Assembly (NCBI GenBank): GCA_934630515.1
Contig: CAKTVV010000003.1
Span: 1-64,000 of the forward strand
Direction of reading: 5' to 3'
Origin: an uncultured Eubacteriales bacterium
GTDB lineage: Bacteria > Bacillota > Clostridia > Oscillospirales > Acutalibacteraceae
Length of the DNA: 64,000 nt
Part shown: one piece after another, positions 33,219 through 40,876 of the stretch
How positions within the stretch are numbered: the stretch's first letter is position 1
Layout: every line of letters begins with the position of its first letter
Notes under the pieces: generated by a model
Database searches by the model: none
Seen by the model: the letters and a program-made list of their open reading frames with translations, nothing else
What the model was told of the DNA's origin: nothing
Program-made: the position numbers and the translations under genes

Positions 33219-33561
33219 ATAATTATTCAGAAAAATGTGGACAGTCAGAATTTCGTGAAGGTTTTTCTGGCGGATTTTCTTGTTGCATTCGGCATATTGA
33301 ACTCAAAATCGGTATCTGTTGTCTGCTACATATTGGAGAATGTCCGATACAGTGACAACACATTGATAGCATCAAAGCAAGAAATAGCAGATGGATGCGG
33401 AGTGTCGGTGCGAACTGTTTATTATGTTATGAGCAAATTAGAAGAAGTCAAACCGATTCCACATTGTAAATCCAAAGTACATTGTCAAGGGTAATGAGAA
33501 CAAGCGAAGAATGATAATCGACTACTATAATAATGATGAATCGACCGCCAAAAACGATTGA
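33219..33561 (+). pseudogene. Broken RepL-type plasmid replication protein
   Basis: The N-terminal part (frame from 33237) reads NFVKVFLADFLVAFGIL and VSVRTVYYVMSKLEE, matching the winged-helix of Firmicute RepL replication initiators. At about 33450 the homology switches by one base to a frame encoding FHIVNPKYIVKGNENKRR and ending at TGA 33559-33561, the expected RepL C-terminal block. The first frame stops early after CQG. The likely real N-terminus lies upstream of 33237, so the gene is also 5'-decayed. It is outside the rbr-targeting element and marks a second, older mobile insertion. Confidence 0.75.
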
Positions 33562-33735
33562 CTGCTTACAACAGCACCCCAAAATTGGTATGCAGAAATT
33601 TTGAAAAACGGCTCTCTGAGATATCCGGGAGAATCACAGATTTTGAAATCCCACTTCAAATCCCACACCCCCGTTTTTCAATTATTTTTCGGAGAGAAAT
33701 TTCCCACTTTCGTTCCCACCATCCCACCGAAAAAA

Positions 33736-33763
33736 GAGAGGTTCGGCAAAAACCGAACCTCTC
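33736..33763 (-). terminator. Displaced original terminator of rbr
   Basis: GAGAGGTTCGG and CCGAACCTCTC form an 11-bp stem followed by TTTTTT on the minus strand. It lies 38 bases beyond the stop codon of the rbr fragment at 33801, where the host rbr terminator would be before the element inserted. Confidence 0.75.
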
Positions 33764-33800
33764 TTCATTTTCGTAAAAACTCAGTATTTACAATGGTTTC

Positions 33801-33860
33801 TTACTTGTTGAAGTATCTCTTCAAAAGCCCCTCGAAGGCCTTGCCATGCCGGGCCTCGCC
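33801..33860 (-). repeat. attL: displaced 3' end of the rubrerythrin gene
   Basis: Read on the minus strand this encodes EARHGKAFEGLLKRYFNK followed by TAA, almost the same as the C-terminus of the intact rbr (EARHGKAFEGLLNRYFK). At the DNA level it differs at several third positions. The longest identical block is CCATGCCGGGC (33844-33854, matching 41039-41049). It is the left junction of the integrative element. Confidence 0.85.
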
Positions 33861-33917
33861 ACGGATTGAAAATCAAAATCATTGATTTTTAAGGGGTTCT
33901 GGCGGTTTTTTTCGGGT

Positions 33918-33935
33918 TTAGCACAAAGTTTGCAC
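33918..33935 (+). repeat. Direct repeat DR-L, candidate integrase arm site
   Basis: TTAGCACAAAGTTTGCAC, identical to 40877-40894 and in the same orientation. Similarity continues imperfectly for about 25 more bases at both places. It lies about 60 bases inside attL. Confidence 0.65.
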
Positions 33936-33960
33936 TAAATCGGAAAAATGATATGTGAGA

Positions 33961-33987
33961 AAATCGCCCTTTTTCGGGGCGGTTTTT
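33961..33987 (+). terminator. Intrinsic terminator near the left end of the element
   Basis: AAATCGCCC pairs with GGGCGGTTT around a T-rich loop and runs into TTTTTTG on the plus strand. Confidence 0.6.
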
Positions 33988-34322
33988 TGTTGTTTTTGGT
34001 TTCCCCCCAGACCCCCCATCCATGCTCTTTAAGATTAAAGAGCCAAAATACAAAGAAAGAGAGTTTTCTTCGGAAACTCTCTTTCTTTGTTCTCATGTCT
34101 TTTTATTAATTAATTCCCTTTTAAGTATATCCCCCTTTAGTCTTTATAAGAAAGGTTAAGACATGAGAAGTAAAGCAAAGTTAAGTAAAGTAAAGATAAG
34201 GGAGAATTAAACATAATTGAAATTATGTTTTTTTCGATTTCAAAATGTGTCTTTCATAATTACCTTAGAAGATGAAAAAGAAGTGTTTTTTTATCTTAAA
34301 AAATTAAAGTGAGGTATTGATT
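33988..34322. other. Non-coding, hairpin-rich leader region before the DUF6291-like genes
   Basis: No gene is seen. It contains CTCTTTAA/TTAAAGAG (34025-34042), a 16-bp perfect stem CAAAGAAAGAGAGTTT (34051-34089) and a terminator-like AACATAATT/AATTATGTT followed by seven T (34210-34236). Between the last two are short direct repeats of the AAGTAAAG type near 34166-34196. The layout resembles a plasmid copy-control or attenuated leader. That reading is inference. Confidence 0.5.
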
Positions 34323-34568
34323 ATGAAGATTAACAAGAGCAGAAAAAACATAATTCTTAAAATGAATGAGCAGCAGGCAGGACGTCTTCTGCAGATGTTG
34401 TTGATTTACGAAGAGACAGGCAAGGCACAAAAGACAGATGATGATTTTGTCGGCTATCTTTTCGATTTAATGAAGATGGATATTGACAAACAAAGAGATA
34501 TTGCAGAGAGACGAAAGACCTATTCAAAAGGCAAAGGAAGACCTAAGAAGCAAGGAGGGGCTGAATAA
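34323..34568 (+). CDS. DUF6291-like small protein
   Basis: An 81-aa protein. The middle, LKMNEQQAGRLLQMLLIYEE, and the end, IDKQRDIAERRKTYSKGKGR, match the pattern of DUF6291 proteins found in phages and plasmids near replication genes. The tail is very basic (KGRPKKQGG) and may touch nucleic acid. The ATG at 34323 has GAGG eight bases upstream. It overlaps the next gene by one base. The family assignment is from recall, without a search. Confidence 0.55.
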   Translation: MKINKSRKNIILKMNEQQAGRLLQMLLIYEETGKAQKTDDDFVGYLFDLMKMDIDKQRDIAERRKTYSKGKGRPKKQGGAE

Positions 34569-35149
34569 TGGGATTGAATGATAATGAAAAGAAAAGCATG
34601 GTGTTATATTACTCTTACAGAAAAACAGAGTTTAAGCACATAAACGGTGAGCAGTTAAAGAATATCTTAATGTGTCTTCTGGAATTGGACGAAAAGGGCA
34701 CTATTACAGAAGAAAAGGACAGATTAGAAACGATAATGAAAGACCCGTTATCTTCTACCGTTTTCGATGTTATGAGAGATAAGACCGCAAGAGCAAGTGA
34801 GGAATGGTGGAGATTATACGATAACAGACAAAAGCACAGAGAAGCAAAAAAGACAGCTCAAGAGGAAGATAAGAAACCGTCTCATGAAGTCCCAGTCCCA
34901 GAAAAAAAGAATTTAGATGTTGTTAAGGGGGCTTATTGGTTGCACGGTTCAGATTGCGAGACAGAGGAAGAGGAAGCATTATTGATTGACGAGATAATGA
35001 ATAACTATAACTGGCGAGAAGATGAAGACCTCTTAGCAGATTATAAAAGCGGTGAGTTCTTCAAGTCCGTTAAGGTGTCGAAGATAAGCAAAGAAATTTC
35101 GGCCTATAATGTGATTGCCGGATATATGAAGTCCTTTTACGAACGATAA
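34568..35149 (+). CDS. DUF6291-like protein with C-terminal extension
   Basis: A 193-aa protein whose first 90 residues repeat the pattern of the preceding gene (FKHINGEQLKNILMCLLELD, then VFDVMRDKTARASEEWW). A charged linker rich in Lys/Glu/Pro (residues ~100-120) leads to an acidic C-terminal domain of about 75 residues (NYNWREDEDLLADYKSG). I do not recognise the latter. AAGGAGGGG lies seven bases before the ATG. The two genes are translationally coupled and probably act together in maintenance of the element. Confidence 0.5.
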   Translation: MGLNDNEKKSMVLYYSYRKTEFKHINGEQLKNILMCLLELDEKGTITEEKDRLETIMKDPLSSTVFDVMRDKTARASEEWWRLYDNRQKHREAKKTAQEEDKKPSHEVPVPEKKNLDVVKGAYWLHGSDCETEEEEALLIDEIMNNYNWREDEDLLADYKSGEFFKSVKVSKISKEISAYNVIAGYMKSFYER

Positions 35150-35226
35150 AGAAATAACCGCCTTGCGCTTGCAAGGCGGTTATTTTTGCTGGATATATGA
35201 AGTCTTTTTACGACCGATAAAAGAAA
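35120..35226 (+). repeat. Short duplication flanking the terminator
   Basis: GGATATATGAAGTCCTTTTA with its continuation at 35120-35153 is repeated almost exactly at 35191-35226. The first copy is the last codons of the gene and the second lies beyond the terminator. Confidence 0.8.
35152..35186 (+). terminator. Terminator of the DUF6291-like pair
   Basis: AAATAACCGCCTTGC pairs perfectly with GCAAGGCGGTTATTT and is followed by TTG, three bases after the stop. Confidence 0.85.
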
Positions 35227-35280
35227 CATGGACAAAAAAGACTGGATGGATAATATAAATATGATTTTTCGGGGCATAAA

Positions 35281-35310
35281 AGAAAGCACGGTTTTTAGAC
35301 CGTGCTTTCT
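35281..35310. terminator. Terminator of the LRR gene, also oriented for the plus strand
   Basis: AGAAAGCACGG and CCGTGCTTTCT form an 11-bp stem. On the minus strand it is followed by TTTATG and lies 6 bases past the LRR stop. Confidence 0.8.
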
Positions 35311-35316
35311 GTTTGT

Positions 35317-36234
35317 TTAATACTCTATATTACCGTCATTGCATATTACGGTATAGCCTATCTGTGCCCCGTCATAAGAGCCTGGTGTTGTTAAGTCTTG
35401 TACATATGATGTGCTTATATAAAATGAGGTTTCGTATTTTGTTATGTTATTCCACTCTTCCATTGTTCCGTTAAAATGTATTTCTCTAAGGGAATGGCAG
35501 TTCTTGAAAGAATAAGGCTCTATTGTCTTTAATGTGTTTGGTAAAGTGATTGTCATTAGATTTTCGCAAAAAGCAAAAGAGCCTTCTTTTATTGCTTCTA
35601 CTCCGCTTGGAATTGTAATCTCTCTAAGTGATACACAAGTATCAAAAGCCGTTGCTTCTATTGTTTTTACCGTATCTGGCAAATTGATTGTTTCTATTGA
35701 TATGCAGCCGGCAAAAGCACCTCGGCCTATCGTTTCAAGTCCGTTTCCTACATTTACGGTTTGAAGTGATTTTTGCCCGGAAAATGCGGTCGCTTCTATT
35801 GTCTTTAATGTGTCCGGTAATGTTATTGATTTAATTTCTATCGGGCAGTTCATAGAATTGAAACTTGCAGCAAGCACGGAAACAATCTTATATCTTTTAC
35901 CGCTTCGGCTGTCTGTCTCTACGGCTGAAACGGTTATATTTCCGTCTGTTGTATCAATGCCGTAATACTCTAAGATACCGTATGTGATAGCCCCCTCTTC
36001 GTCATATTCTAATATTGGCTCATCTGGTGTCGGGTCCGGTGTGTCTGGGTTCGGGTTTGGGTTAGGTTTTATGACATCCATTGCATTATTGTTTGTCTGT
36101 CCGAAACCTGCCCATGTTGCTTCAAAACCTCTCGCCCAAAACTTCCCTAATGGGGTGCTCATGATTATCATACAAGATAATATAATTATTACTATTACAA
36201 TCCATCCATAATGGCTTAATGTGTTTCTGTCCAT
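35317..36234 (-). CDS. Membrane-anchored leucine-rich-repeat (BspA-type) protein
   Basis: A 305-aa protein with an N-terminal membrane helix (residues ~11-28, WIVIVIIILSCMIIM) preceded by NTLSHYG, a Pro/Asn/Asp spacer (residues ~57-75), then five to six LRR_5 units. Repeats such as SITLPDTLKTIEATAFSGQ, TVNVGNGLETIGRGAFAG and EITIPSGVEAIKEGSFAF are about 23 residues apart. A non-repeat C-terminal cap follows. BspA-type LRRs bind host or bacterial surface ligands. The anchor suggests display outside the cell. It is the cargo-like last gene of the minus-strand unit on the element. Confidence 0.85.
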   Translation of the reverse strand: MDRNTLSHYGWIVIVIIILSCMIIMSTPLGKFWARGFEATWAGFGQTNNNAMDVIKPNPNPNPDTPDPTPDEPILEYDEEGAITYGILEYYGIDTTDGNITVSAVETDSRSGKRYKIVSVLAASFNSMNCPIEIKSITLPDTLKTIEATAFSGQKSLQTVNVGNGLETIGRGAFAGCISIETINLPDTVKTIEATAFDTCVSLREITIPSGVEAIKEGSFAFCENLMTITLPNTLKTIEPYSFKNCHSLREIHFNGTMEEWNNITKYETSFYISTSYVQDLTTPGSYDGAQIGYTVICNDGNIEY

Positions 36235-36509
36235 ATCTTTTTATCTCCTTTGTCTAAATAAATTATTTTTTTAAGATTTAGTTTTCGTTCGTATCGGTCT
36301 ATCTGGCTTTGCAAAATCTCAATGAGAATGTAGTTATCATCGAGTGAGTTTTCCAGAAGTTCGATACGGTCTTTTAATTTTTGTGTTTCCTCTTCGTAGT
36401 CCCAGAAGAGTATTTTAATACTGTTTCGTAGTTGTTCTTTTTCTTCCCTCAGTTCTTCGTTCTCTTCTTGTAGTTGTTTTATAATCTGCTCATTTGTTAA
36501 TTTTATCAT
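36216..36509 (-). CDS. Small coiled-coil protein, unknown
   Basis: A 97-aa protein, almost wholly coiled coil by heptad pattern (IIKQLQEENEELREEKEQL, then LKDRIELLENSLDD and ILQSQIDRYERKL). I know no family. The ATG at 36509 has GGGGGA upstream. It overlaps the LRR gene by 19 bases, so the two are co-translated. It may be a structural or mobilization accessory factor, but nothing in the sequence proves this. Confidence 0.55.
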   Translation of the reverse strand: MIKLTNEQIIKQLQEENEELREEKEQLRNSIKILFWDYEEETQKLKDRIELLENSLDDNYILIEILQSQIDRYERKLNLKKIIYLDKGDKKIWTETH

Positions 36510-36548
36510 TTTGTAATTTCCCCCTTTTAGTATTTTATAATTTTATAA

Positions 36549-36794
36549 TCAAAGGGCTTTTAGTTGTTCTCTTTCAATTTTTAGGGCTTTTCTTTCGTCG
36601 GGTGTCATGTTCATTCCGTTTTTTGCTAAGAGGTTGTTTATCTCGTTTATTCTGTCCTGTGTGGTTTGTTTTGTCTGTGGGGTTAATTCCAGTGCTTGTC
36701 TTAAAAGTCCCGAAAGGGTGGTGTCCCTTTCGAGTGCTTTTATTTTTAGGTTTCTTTTCTCTTGAGCTGTCAATAAAAATGTTATTCTTTCCAT
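36549..36794 (-). CDS. Ribbon-helix-helix protein, MobC/CopG-like
   Basis: An 81-aa protein. The N-terminal 35 residues (ERITFLLTAQEKRNLKIKAL and the following TTLSGLLRQAL) fit a ribbon-helix-helix: a beta strand then two helices. The remainder is helical and charged. Such proteins act as relaxosome accessories (MobC-type) or as copy or transfer repressors. It lies close to the relaxase and to AT-rich palindromes that could be its operators. A good AAGGAG precedes the ATG. Confidence 0.65.
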   Translation of the reverse strand: MERITFLLTAQEKRNLKIKALERDTTLSGLLRQALELTPQTKQTTQDRINEINNLLAKNGMNMTPDERKALKIEREQLKAL

Positions 36795-36820
36795 ATGCTT
36801 TAATCTCCTTGTTTTATTTT

Positions 36821-37783
36821 TTATCTTTCAAAATCGTCGTTTTGTTTTATCGGTTCGGGTTTAATAATGGGGTCTTTTAACTTTGTCGAAGCGATAATGT
36901 TTTTTGCTATCTGTTCTAATTTTTCTTTTGGTGTTCCTGCTTTAAGGTTGAGTGCCTTTACATCAAGTGTTCCTACGGGGCCGCCATTAACATATTTAAT
37001 CTCGTTGATATGGTTTCCGTCCCCGTTCGTATAAAGGATGTGGAAGTTGTCATCGTGCCAGACATCAAAAGGGTGATATTTTCTTTCGCTTGGTTTAACT
37101 TCTTGGGTTTGTGTCTGCTCTTCTTTGGTCGGCTCTGCCCATGCTTCTTTTGCCTTGTCAAGTGCTTCTCTTACCTCGTCTCCGAGTAGTATTTTTGTTG
37201 TCATCGGTCGCATAACATCGTTGTTAAAATCAGTCGTGCACCAAAACTTGTAAAAATCAAAGTTGCCGTTTTCGTCTATGTAGTTATTCTTGAAAGTGCC
37301 CTCTGCTTCAATGTCGTATTCTTCGTTATAGTAGTATTCGCAAAGGGTCTTAAAGTCCTCGTCCTGCGAAAAGTTAAAGAAGTTGTCGTAAAGGTTCATT
37401 TGTCCTGCATCAAATTCATCCCACGGGTCATAATCCAGTTTCGATATATCTACTTCTCCGTCTTCGTTTCGGTAGTAGTCGGCTTGCTCGTTTATTCGGT
37501 CTTCAATATAACCGCTGTCGATAAAGTCCTCTGTGATGTTGTTAAATGTTTGCGGTAGTATGAGGTCATAATGTTTGCCATCGTAAAGGTTCTCATAAAG
37601 GTCTTTCTGTTCTTGCTCGGCTTGTTCAAGTGCCTTTTTCAGTTGGTCGAGGTTGTCGCTTAGTGCCCCTAAATGTTTGGCTTCAAGCATTTTGTGTATC
37701 GTGTCAATCGTCTTTACCAGTTCGACTATACGGTGCGGCATTTTGTGCATTATCTCATCATACATCTGTTCTTCAATCGTCAT
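36821..37783 (-). CDS. Unknown acidic protein of the mobile element
   Basis: A 320-aa protein that I do not recognise. Residues 1-70 are helical with a coiled-coil stretch (LDQLKKALEQAEQEQKDLYE). The middle is very rich in Tyr, Asp and Asn (DYDPWDEFDAGQMNLYDNFF), and a Pro/Glu/Thr linker leads to a C-terminal domain of about 90 residues (YHPFDVWHDDNFHILYTNGD). No membrane segment or cysteine cluster is present. It is the first gene of a four-gene minus-strand unit and is expressed divergently from the relaxase across the oriT-like region. Confidence 0.5.
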   Translation of the reverse strand: MTIEEQMYDEIMHKMPHRIVELVKTIDTIHKMLEAKHLGALSDNLDQLKKALEQAEQEQKDLYENLYDGKHYDLILPQTFNNITEDFIDSGYIEDRINEQADYYRNEDGEVDISKLDYDPWDEFDAGQMNLYDNFFNFSQDEDFKTLCEYYYNEEYDIEAEGTFKNNYIDENGNFDFYKFWCTTDFNNDVMRPMTTKILLGDEVREALDKAKEAWAEPTKEEQTQTQEVKPSERKYHPFDVWHDDNFHILYTNGDGNHINEIKYVNGGPVGTLDVKALNLKAGTPKEKLEQIAKNIIASTKLKDPIIKPEPIKQNDDFER

Positions 37784-38331
37784 AAAATCTCTCCTTGCCC
37801 ATGAGGTCTTTATGGGTCTTTTTTATTTTTTGTGTGCCTCTTTTTGTTTTACGATATAAGTATGAAAGATATGTTTTTCATACAAATGATAAAATTATAA
37901 TTTTATAAGATTATAATTTTACAATCAAAAGAATGACGAAAAAAAGCCTAAGATATTTTTTCCTCATATCTTTTTTGCACACACAAAATAATGACCTTGT
38001 TTCTTATGGGAAAGGGGGTCAAGGGGCTTGCCCTTGTGGGTTGTAGGGCGAAGCCCTGCCTTACTGGGTTCGTTAGAACCCGTAGTAAGTCAATGTTCTT
38101 AAAAAACATTTGAAAGCATAACATATCTTTCATAATTTTTTTAAGGACATTTCCGAGACGGTAAAAAACTTCTTGTGCCCAAGAAGAGGTTTTTTATCGT
38201 TGAGGATTGCCGAAACGGAAAGGGCAAAAGCACTTCTCATTTTTGCCCTTATCCGTTGAGTTTGTAATTTTATAATTTTACAAAATTATAAAATTACAAT
38301 CGAATAAAACAGAAAATTAGGAGGGCTTAAT
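37784..38331. other. Divergent intergenic region with candidate oriT
   Basis: Five structures are seen: AT-rich repeats (37890-37926), hairpin GGGCTTGCCCT/AGGGCGAAGCCC (38024-38056), hairpin CTTACTGGGTTC/GAACCCGTAGTAAG (38060-38089), a stem AAAAAACTTCTTG/CAAGAAG-TTTTTT (38162-38197), and AAGGGCAAAA/TTTTGCCCTT (38220-38250). The second and third, back to back and just upstream of the relaxase, look like the inverted repeats beside the nick site of mobilizable elements. The nick position cannot be read from sequence alone. Confidence 0.5.
38264..38297. repeat. 34-bp AT-rich palindrome before the relaxase gene
   Basis: Two perfect 16-bp arms (GTAATTTTATAATTTT and its complement) around a two-base centre. 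Related copies lie at 36532-36550, 37890-37926 and 39139-39189. The element's ribbon-helix-helix protein is a plausible ligand. Confidence 0.75.
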
Positions 38332-39135
38332 ATGAATAATTTTTGTGTTATGAGATTTCAAAAATACCAGAAGAACGGCTGCCCGAAGATAGATAGACAT
38401 AACAATAACAGAGAACATCTTAGCGGCCGTAAGAATGCAGACAGGCAGAATAAGAATATGACTTTTCGCAAATATCCGGGCAAAACCACTCTGCAGATAG
38501 TCAATGACAAAATCAAAGAGATTAAAGAGAGGACCGGAAAATCTACAGCTAAGAATAGAGTTGTTGTTGCAGAGTTTGTCTTGACCTTTTCGCCGGAACA
38601 GACGGAAAACATCATGAAGCAAAAAGACGAATGGATAAAATCAAATCTCCAATGGATTGAAAAAGAGTTCGGTAGCAAGGGGGCAGAGTTGTTTAGATGG
38701 GACTTGCACATGGACGAAACCACACCTCATATCCATGCTTTCGTTTTAACGACAGACGAAAAAGGGATGTTTAACGGCACTCACTTTTTCGCAAAGAAGA
38801 AGATGTTAGAAGGCTACCAGACCACTTATGCGGAAGCAATGAAACCTTACGGGCTTGTCCGTGGGGTATCAAAAGAGCAGACAAAGGCAAAGCACATTAA
38901 AAGCACGGAATACTTACAAAAAGCAAATAAGCAGATAGAGCAAAACATAGAGATGTTAAAAGAGGATGCCGTGAGAATACAAAACAAAGCAAAAGAGTTA
39001 GCACAGACCGAGAAAGTGATAGATGAGAAACTGACCGCAAATAAGAAAGAGATAGATAACCTTTTTGCAGACGTCCCAGAGACTACGACGAAACCGCAGC
39101 AGTTAGGTGATGACCTCTTTAGCTCACTTTCGTAA
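38332..39135 (+). CDS. MobV-family relaxase (plasmid recombination/mobilization enzyme)
   Basis: A 267-aa protein. The N-terminus NNFCVMRFQKYQKNGCPKID and the metal-binding three-His motif in HMDETTPHIHAFVL are those of MobV/Pre relaxases, which nick oriT and stay bound to the 5' end. GMFNGTHFF and LEGYQTTYAEAMKPYGL are further family blocks. A coiled-coil tail of about 60 residues follows. Typical MobV proteins are 400-500 aa, so this is a short version, but its start (GGAGGG six bases upstream) and stop look natural. It is preceded by the candidate oriT. Confidence 0.85.
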   Translation: MNNFCVMRFQKYQKNGCPKIDRHNNNREHLSGRKNADRQNKNMTFRKYPGKTTLQIVNDKIKEIKERTGKSTAKNRVVVAEFVLTFSPEQTENIMKQKDEWIKSNLQWIEKEFGSKGAELFRWDLHMDETTPHIHAFVLTTDEKGMFNGTHFFAKKKMLEGYQTTYAEAMKPYGLVRGVSKEQTKAKHIKSTEYLQKANKQIEQNIEMLKEDAVRIQNKAKELAQTEKVIDEKLTANKKEIDNLFADVPETTTKPQQLGDDLFSSLS

Positions 39136-39188
39136 AATGATAATTTTATAGTTTTATAAGATGTGAAAAGTGTAATTTTACAAAATTA

Positions 39189-39223
39189 CCACATAACTAT
39201 TTTGTTCTAAAAAAGTTATGTGG
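39189..39223. repeat. Inverted repeat between relaxase and integrase genes
   Basis: CCACATAACT and AGTTATGTGG form perfect 10-bp arms around a 15-base loop. The function is unknown. It lies between convergent genes. Confidence 0.6.
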
Positions 39224-39240
39224 AAGTTTATAAGAAAAAA

Positions 39241-39267
39241 GAAAGCACGGTTTCTCGCCGTGCTTTC
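39241..39267. terminator. Bidirectional terminator between relaxase and integrase
   Basis: GAAAGCACGG and CCGTGCTTTC with a short loop, flanked by TTTTTT on the plus side and by T-runs on the minus side (AAAAAA at 39235-39240). Confidence 0.88.
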
Positions 39268-39278
39268 TTTTTTATCCC

Positions 39279-40793
39279 TTAAAAGAGAATTGAGGTTGCA
39301 TTGTCAAGTGCCTTTTCAAGTGCCTTGTGGCTTGCTGCTGTCGTGTTGTAGTAATACTCATAAAGGGTATCTATCTTGCCGTGTCCTGCCCGTTTCATTA
39401 ACTCGCCTATCGGACAGTTGTTCGCTGCCATTAGTGAAAGATGAGTTTTGCGGAATGTGTAAAAACTGAAATCTTCCGTGTCGGGTAGGTTGGGGCAAAT
39501 GTCCCGTTTTATGATTTTCGTGTAATATGAGAATGAGTGCGGATTAACAAATCGCCCTCTGTTGTCTATGTTTATGAAGTCGGGCTGGTCTATGACTGTC
39601 TCCGTGTAGTTCCGCCCGTCAATAAAACGGCTCTCGTTCTGTTCAAAGAGTAGGGGGTTTACCTCTCTCGCATCATATAATGCCCTCTGCTTCGCCTGTA
39701 TCGCTTTAATTGTTTCGGGGGGTAGTTCTACTATACGGGTGCTTTTCTCCGTCTTAGGTTGCTTTATAATCCGCTTTCCCGTGGTTTCCTCTACTATCTG
39801 CTTATTGACGGATACGGTGCAGTTATCATAATCAATATCATCAAAGCAAAGGGCGAATGTCTCGGCTGGTCTTAGTCCCCCGGTTAGTGAAATCAAAAAC
39901 GGTATGTAGAAATCGGTATATTTAAGAAGTTCTTTTATTTCTATAATCTGCTTGGTTGTCAATACTCTTATCTTCTTTTTGTCGCTTGCTTTCTTCTTGC
40001 CCGGCATTTTAAGTTCTTCCTTAAATCGCATGAAGTTGTCGGTTGTGATTATGTGCTTCTGGTAGGCATAATTAACCACTAAGAAAACGAATTTCAAGAT
40101 ACTTTCTACATACTGGAAAGAGTAGCCGTTTAACTTCTTCCCGTTCCCATCGCCCACATGATACATCTTGACGAAAAACTCGTTATAGTCGGCGGTCGGT
40201 ATGGAATTAATCGCCCTTTCGCCGAAATCCTTTTTCATGTGGTGTTCGTATATGGAATTATACCGCCGTATCGTTTCGTTTGCTCTTCCGTGCGGTGAAG
40301 ATAGAAACATTTCCCATACCTCGCCGTAGGTAATGTTTCGGTTTTTGTATGTGCTGTCATTTATGATAATCTCTTTTTGCTTGAAAAGATACTCTGCAGC
40401 TGCCTTTTTCGTTGCAAATGGTTTGCTTCGTTTTCCCTTGCCCCGTGTTTCCGGGTCGGTCATTACGAAAGTATCTACTTTCGGCCTCTTGCAATAGATA
40501 CGGCAGACAAAGCCCGTGCCGTCCGCTAATCTATAAACATAGGGAATATCGGTTTTATAAAGTTCTTTTCCGTTCCGTTTTAGGTCGTAGTGCTTCGGTT
40601 CTTCTGTTGTGGGTATTTCTTCGGTTGTTGGTTCGCTTGTAGGGTATATAACCGTTTTTGTGCCGTCCAGGGGGTCATATATGACATTTTGGGGATTTGT
40701 GGGTATTTCCTCTAATATGCCCTCAAAATCGCTTGTAGCCCCCTTAAAATCGCTTTTAGGGGTATTGGGTGTATCTTTGCTCTGCTTGCTCAT
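39279..40793 (-). CDS. int: Tyrosine-type site-specific integrase
   Basis: A 504-aa phage-type integrase. Residues 1-~80 are a low-complexity Pro/Thr/Glu segment. Then come an AP2-like arm-binding domain (GTGFVCRIYCKR), a SAM-like core-binding domain (ITYGEVWEMFLSS) and the catalytic domain with Arg in LTGGLRPAETFAL, Lys in QPKTEKSTR, then FYTFRKTHLS, the RAGHGKIDTLYEYY block with His and the Tyr nucleophile. The HxxR position reads YTFR, so the first His is replaced by Tyr. The start at 40793 has AAGGAG ten bases upstream. It reads away from attR and would excise or integrate the element. Confidence 0.93.
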   Translation of the reverse strand: MSKQSKDTPNTPKSDFKGATSDFEGILEEIPTNPQNVIYDPLDGTKTVIYPTSEPTTEEIPTTEEPKHYDLKRNGKELYKTDIPYVYRLADGTGFVCRIYCKRPKVDTFVMTDPETRGKGKRSKPFATKKAAAEYLFKQKEIIINDSTYKNRNITYGEVWEMFLSSPHGRANETIRRYNSIYEHHMKKDFGERAINSIPTADYNEFFVKMYHVGDGNGKKLNGYSFQYVESILKFVFLVVNYAYQKHIITTDNFMRFKEELKMPGKKKASDKKKIRVLTTKQIIEIKELLKYTDFYIPFLISLTGGLRPAETFALCFDDIDYDNCTVSVNKQIVEETTGKRIIKQPKTEKSTRIVELPPETIKAIQAKQRALYDAREVNPLLFEQNESRFIDGRNYTETVIDQPDFINIDNRGRFVNPHSFSYYTKIIKRDICPNLPDTEDFSFYTFRKTHLSLMAANNCPIGELMKRAGHGKIDTLYEYYYNTTAASHKALEKALDNATSILF

Positions 40794-40876
40794 AATAATC
40801 TCTCCTTGTGTTGTCGTGTTGTTTATGATATTATAGCACAAAGGGTTAGCACAATGCAAGAGGTTTGCAAGAGAGG

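Noticed and set aside
33562..33735. Additional coding region after the RepL relic
   Set aside because: Only short frames exist, without ribosome sites or family similarity.
36500..39200. CRISPR array suggested by recurring AT-rich repeats
   Set aside because: The copies are irregular, palindromic, at intergenic sites far apart and without uniform spacers. No cas genes are present.
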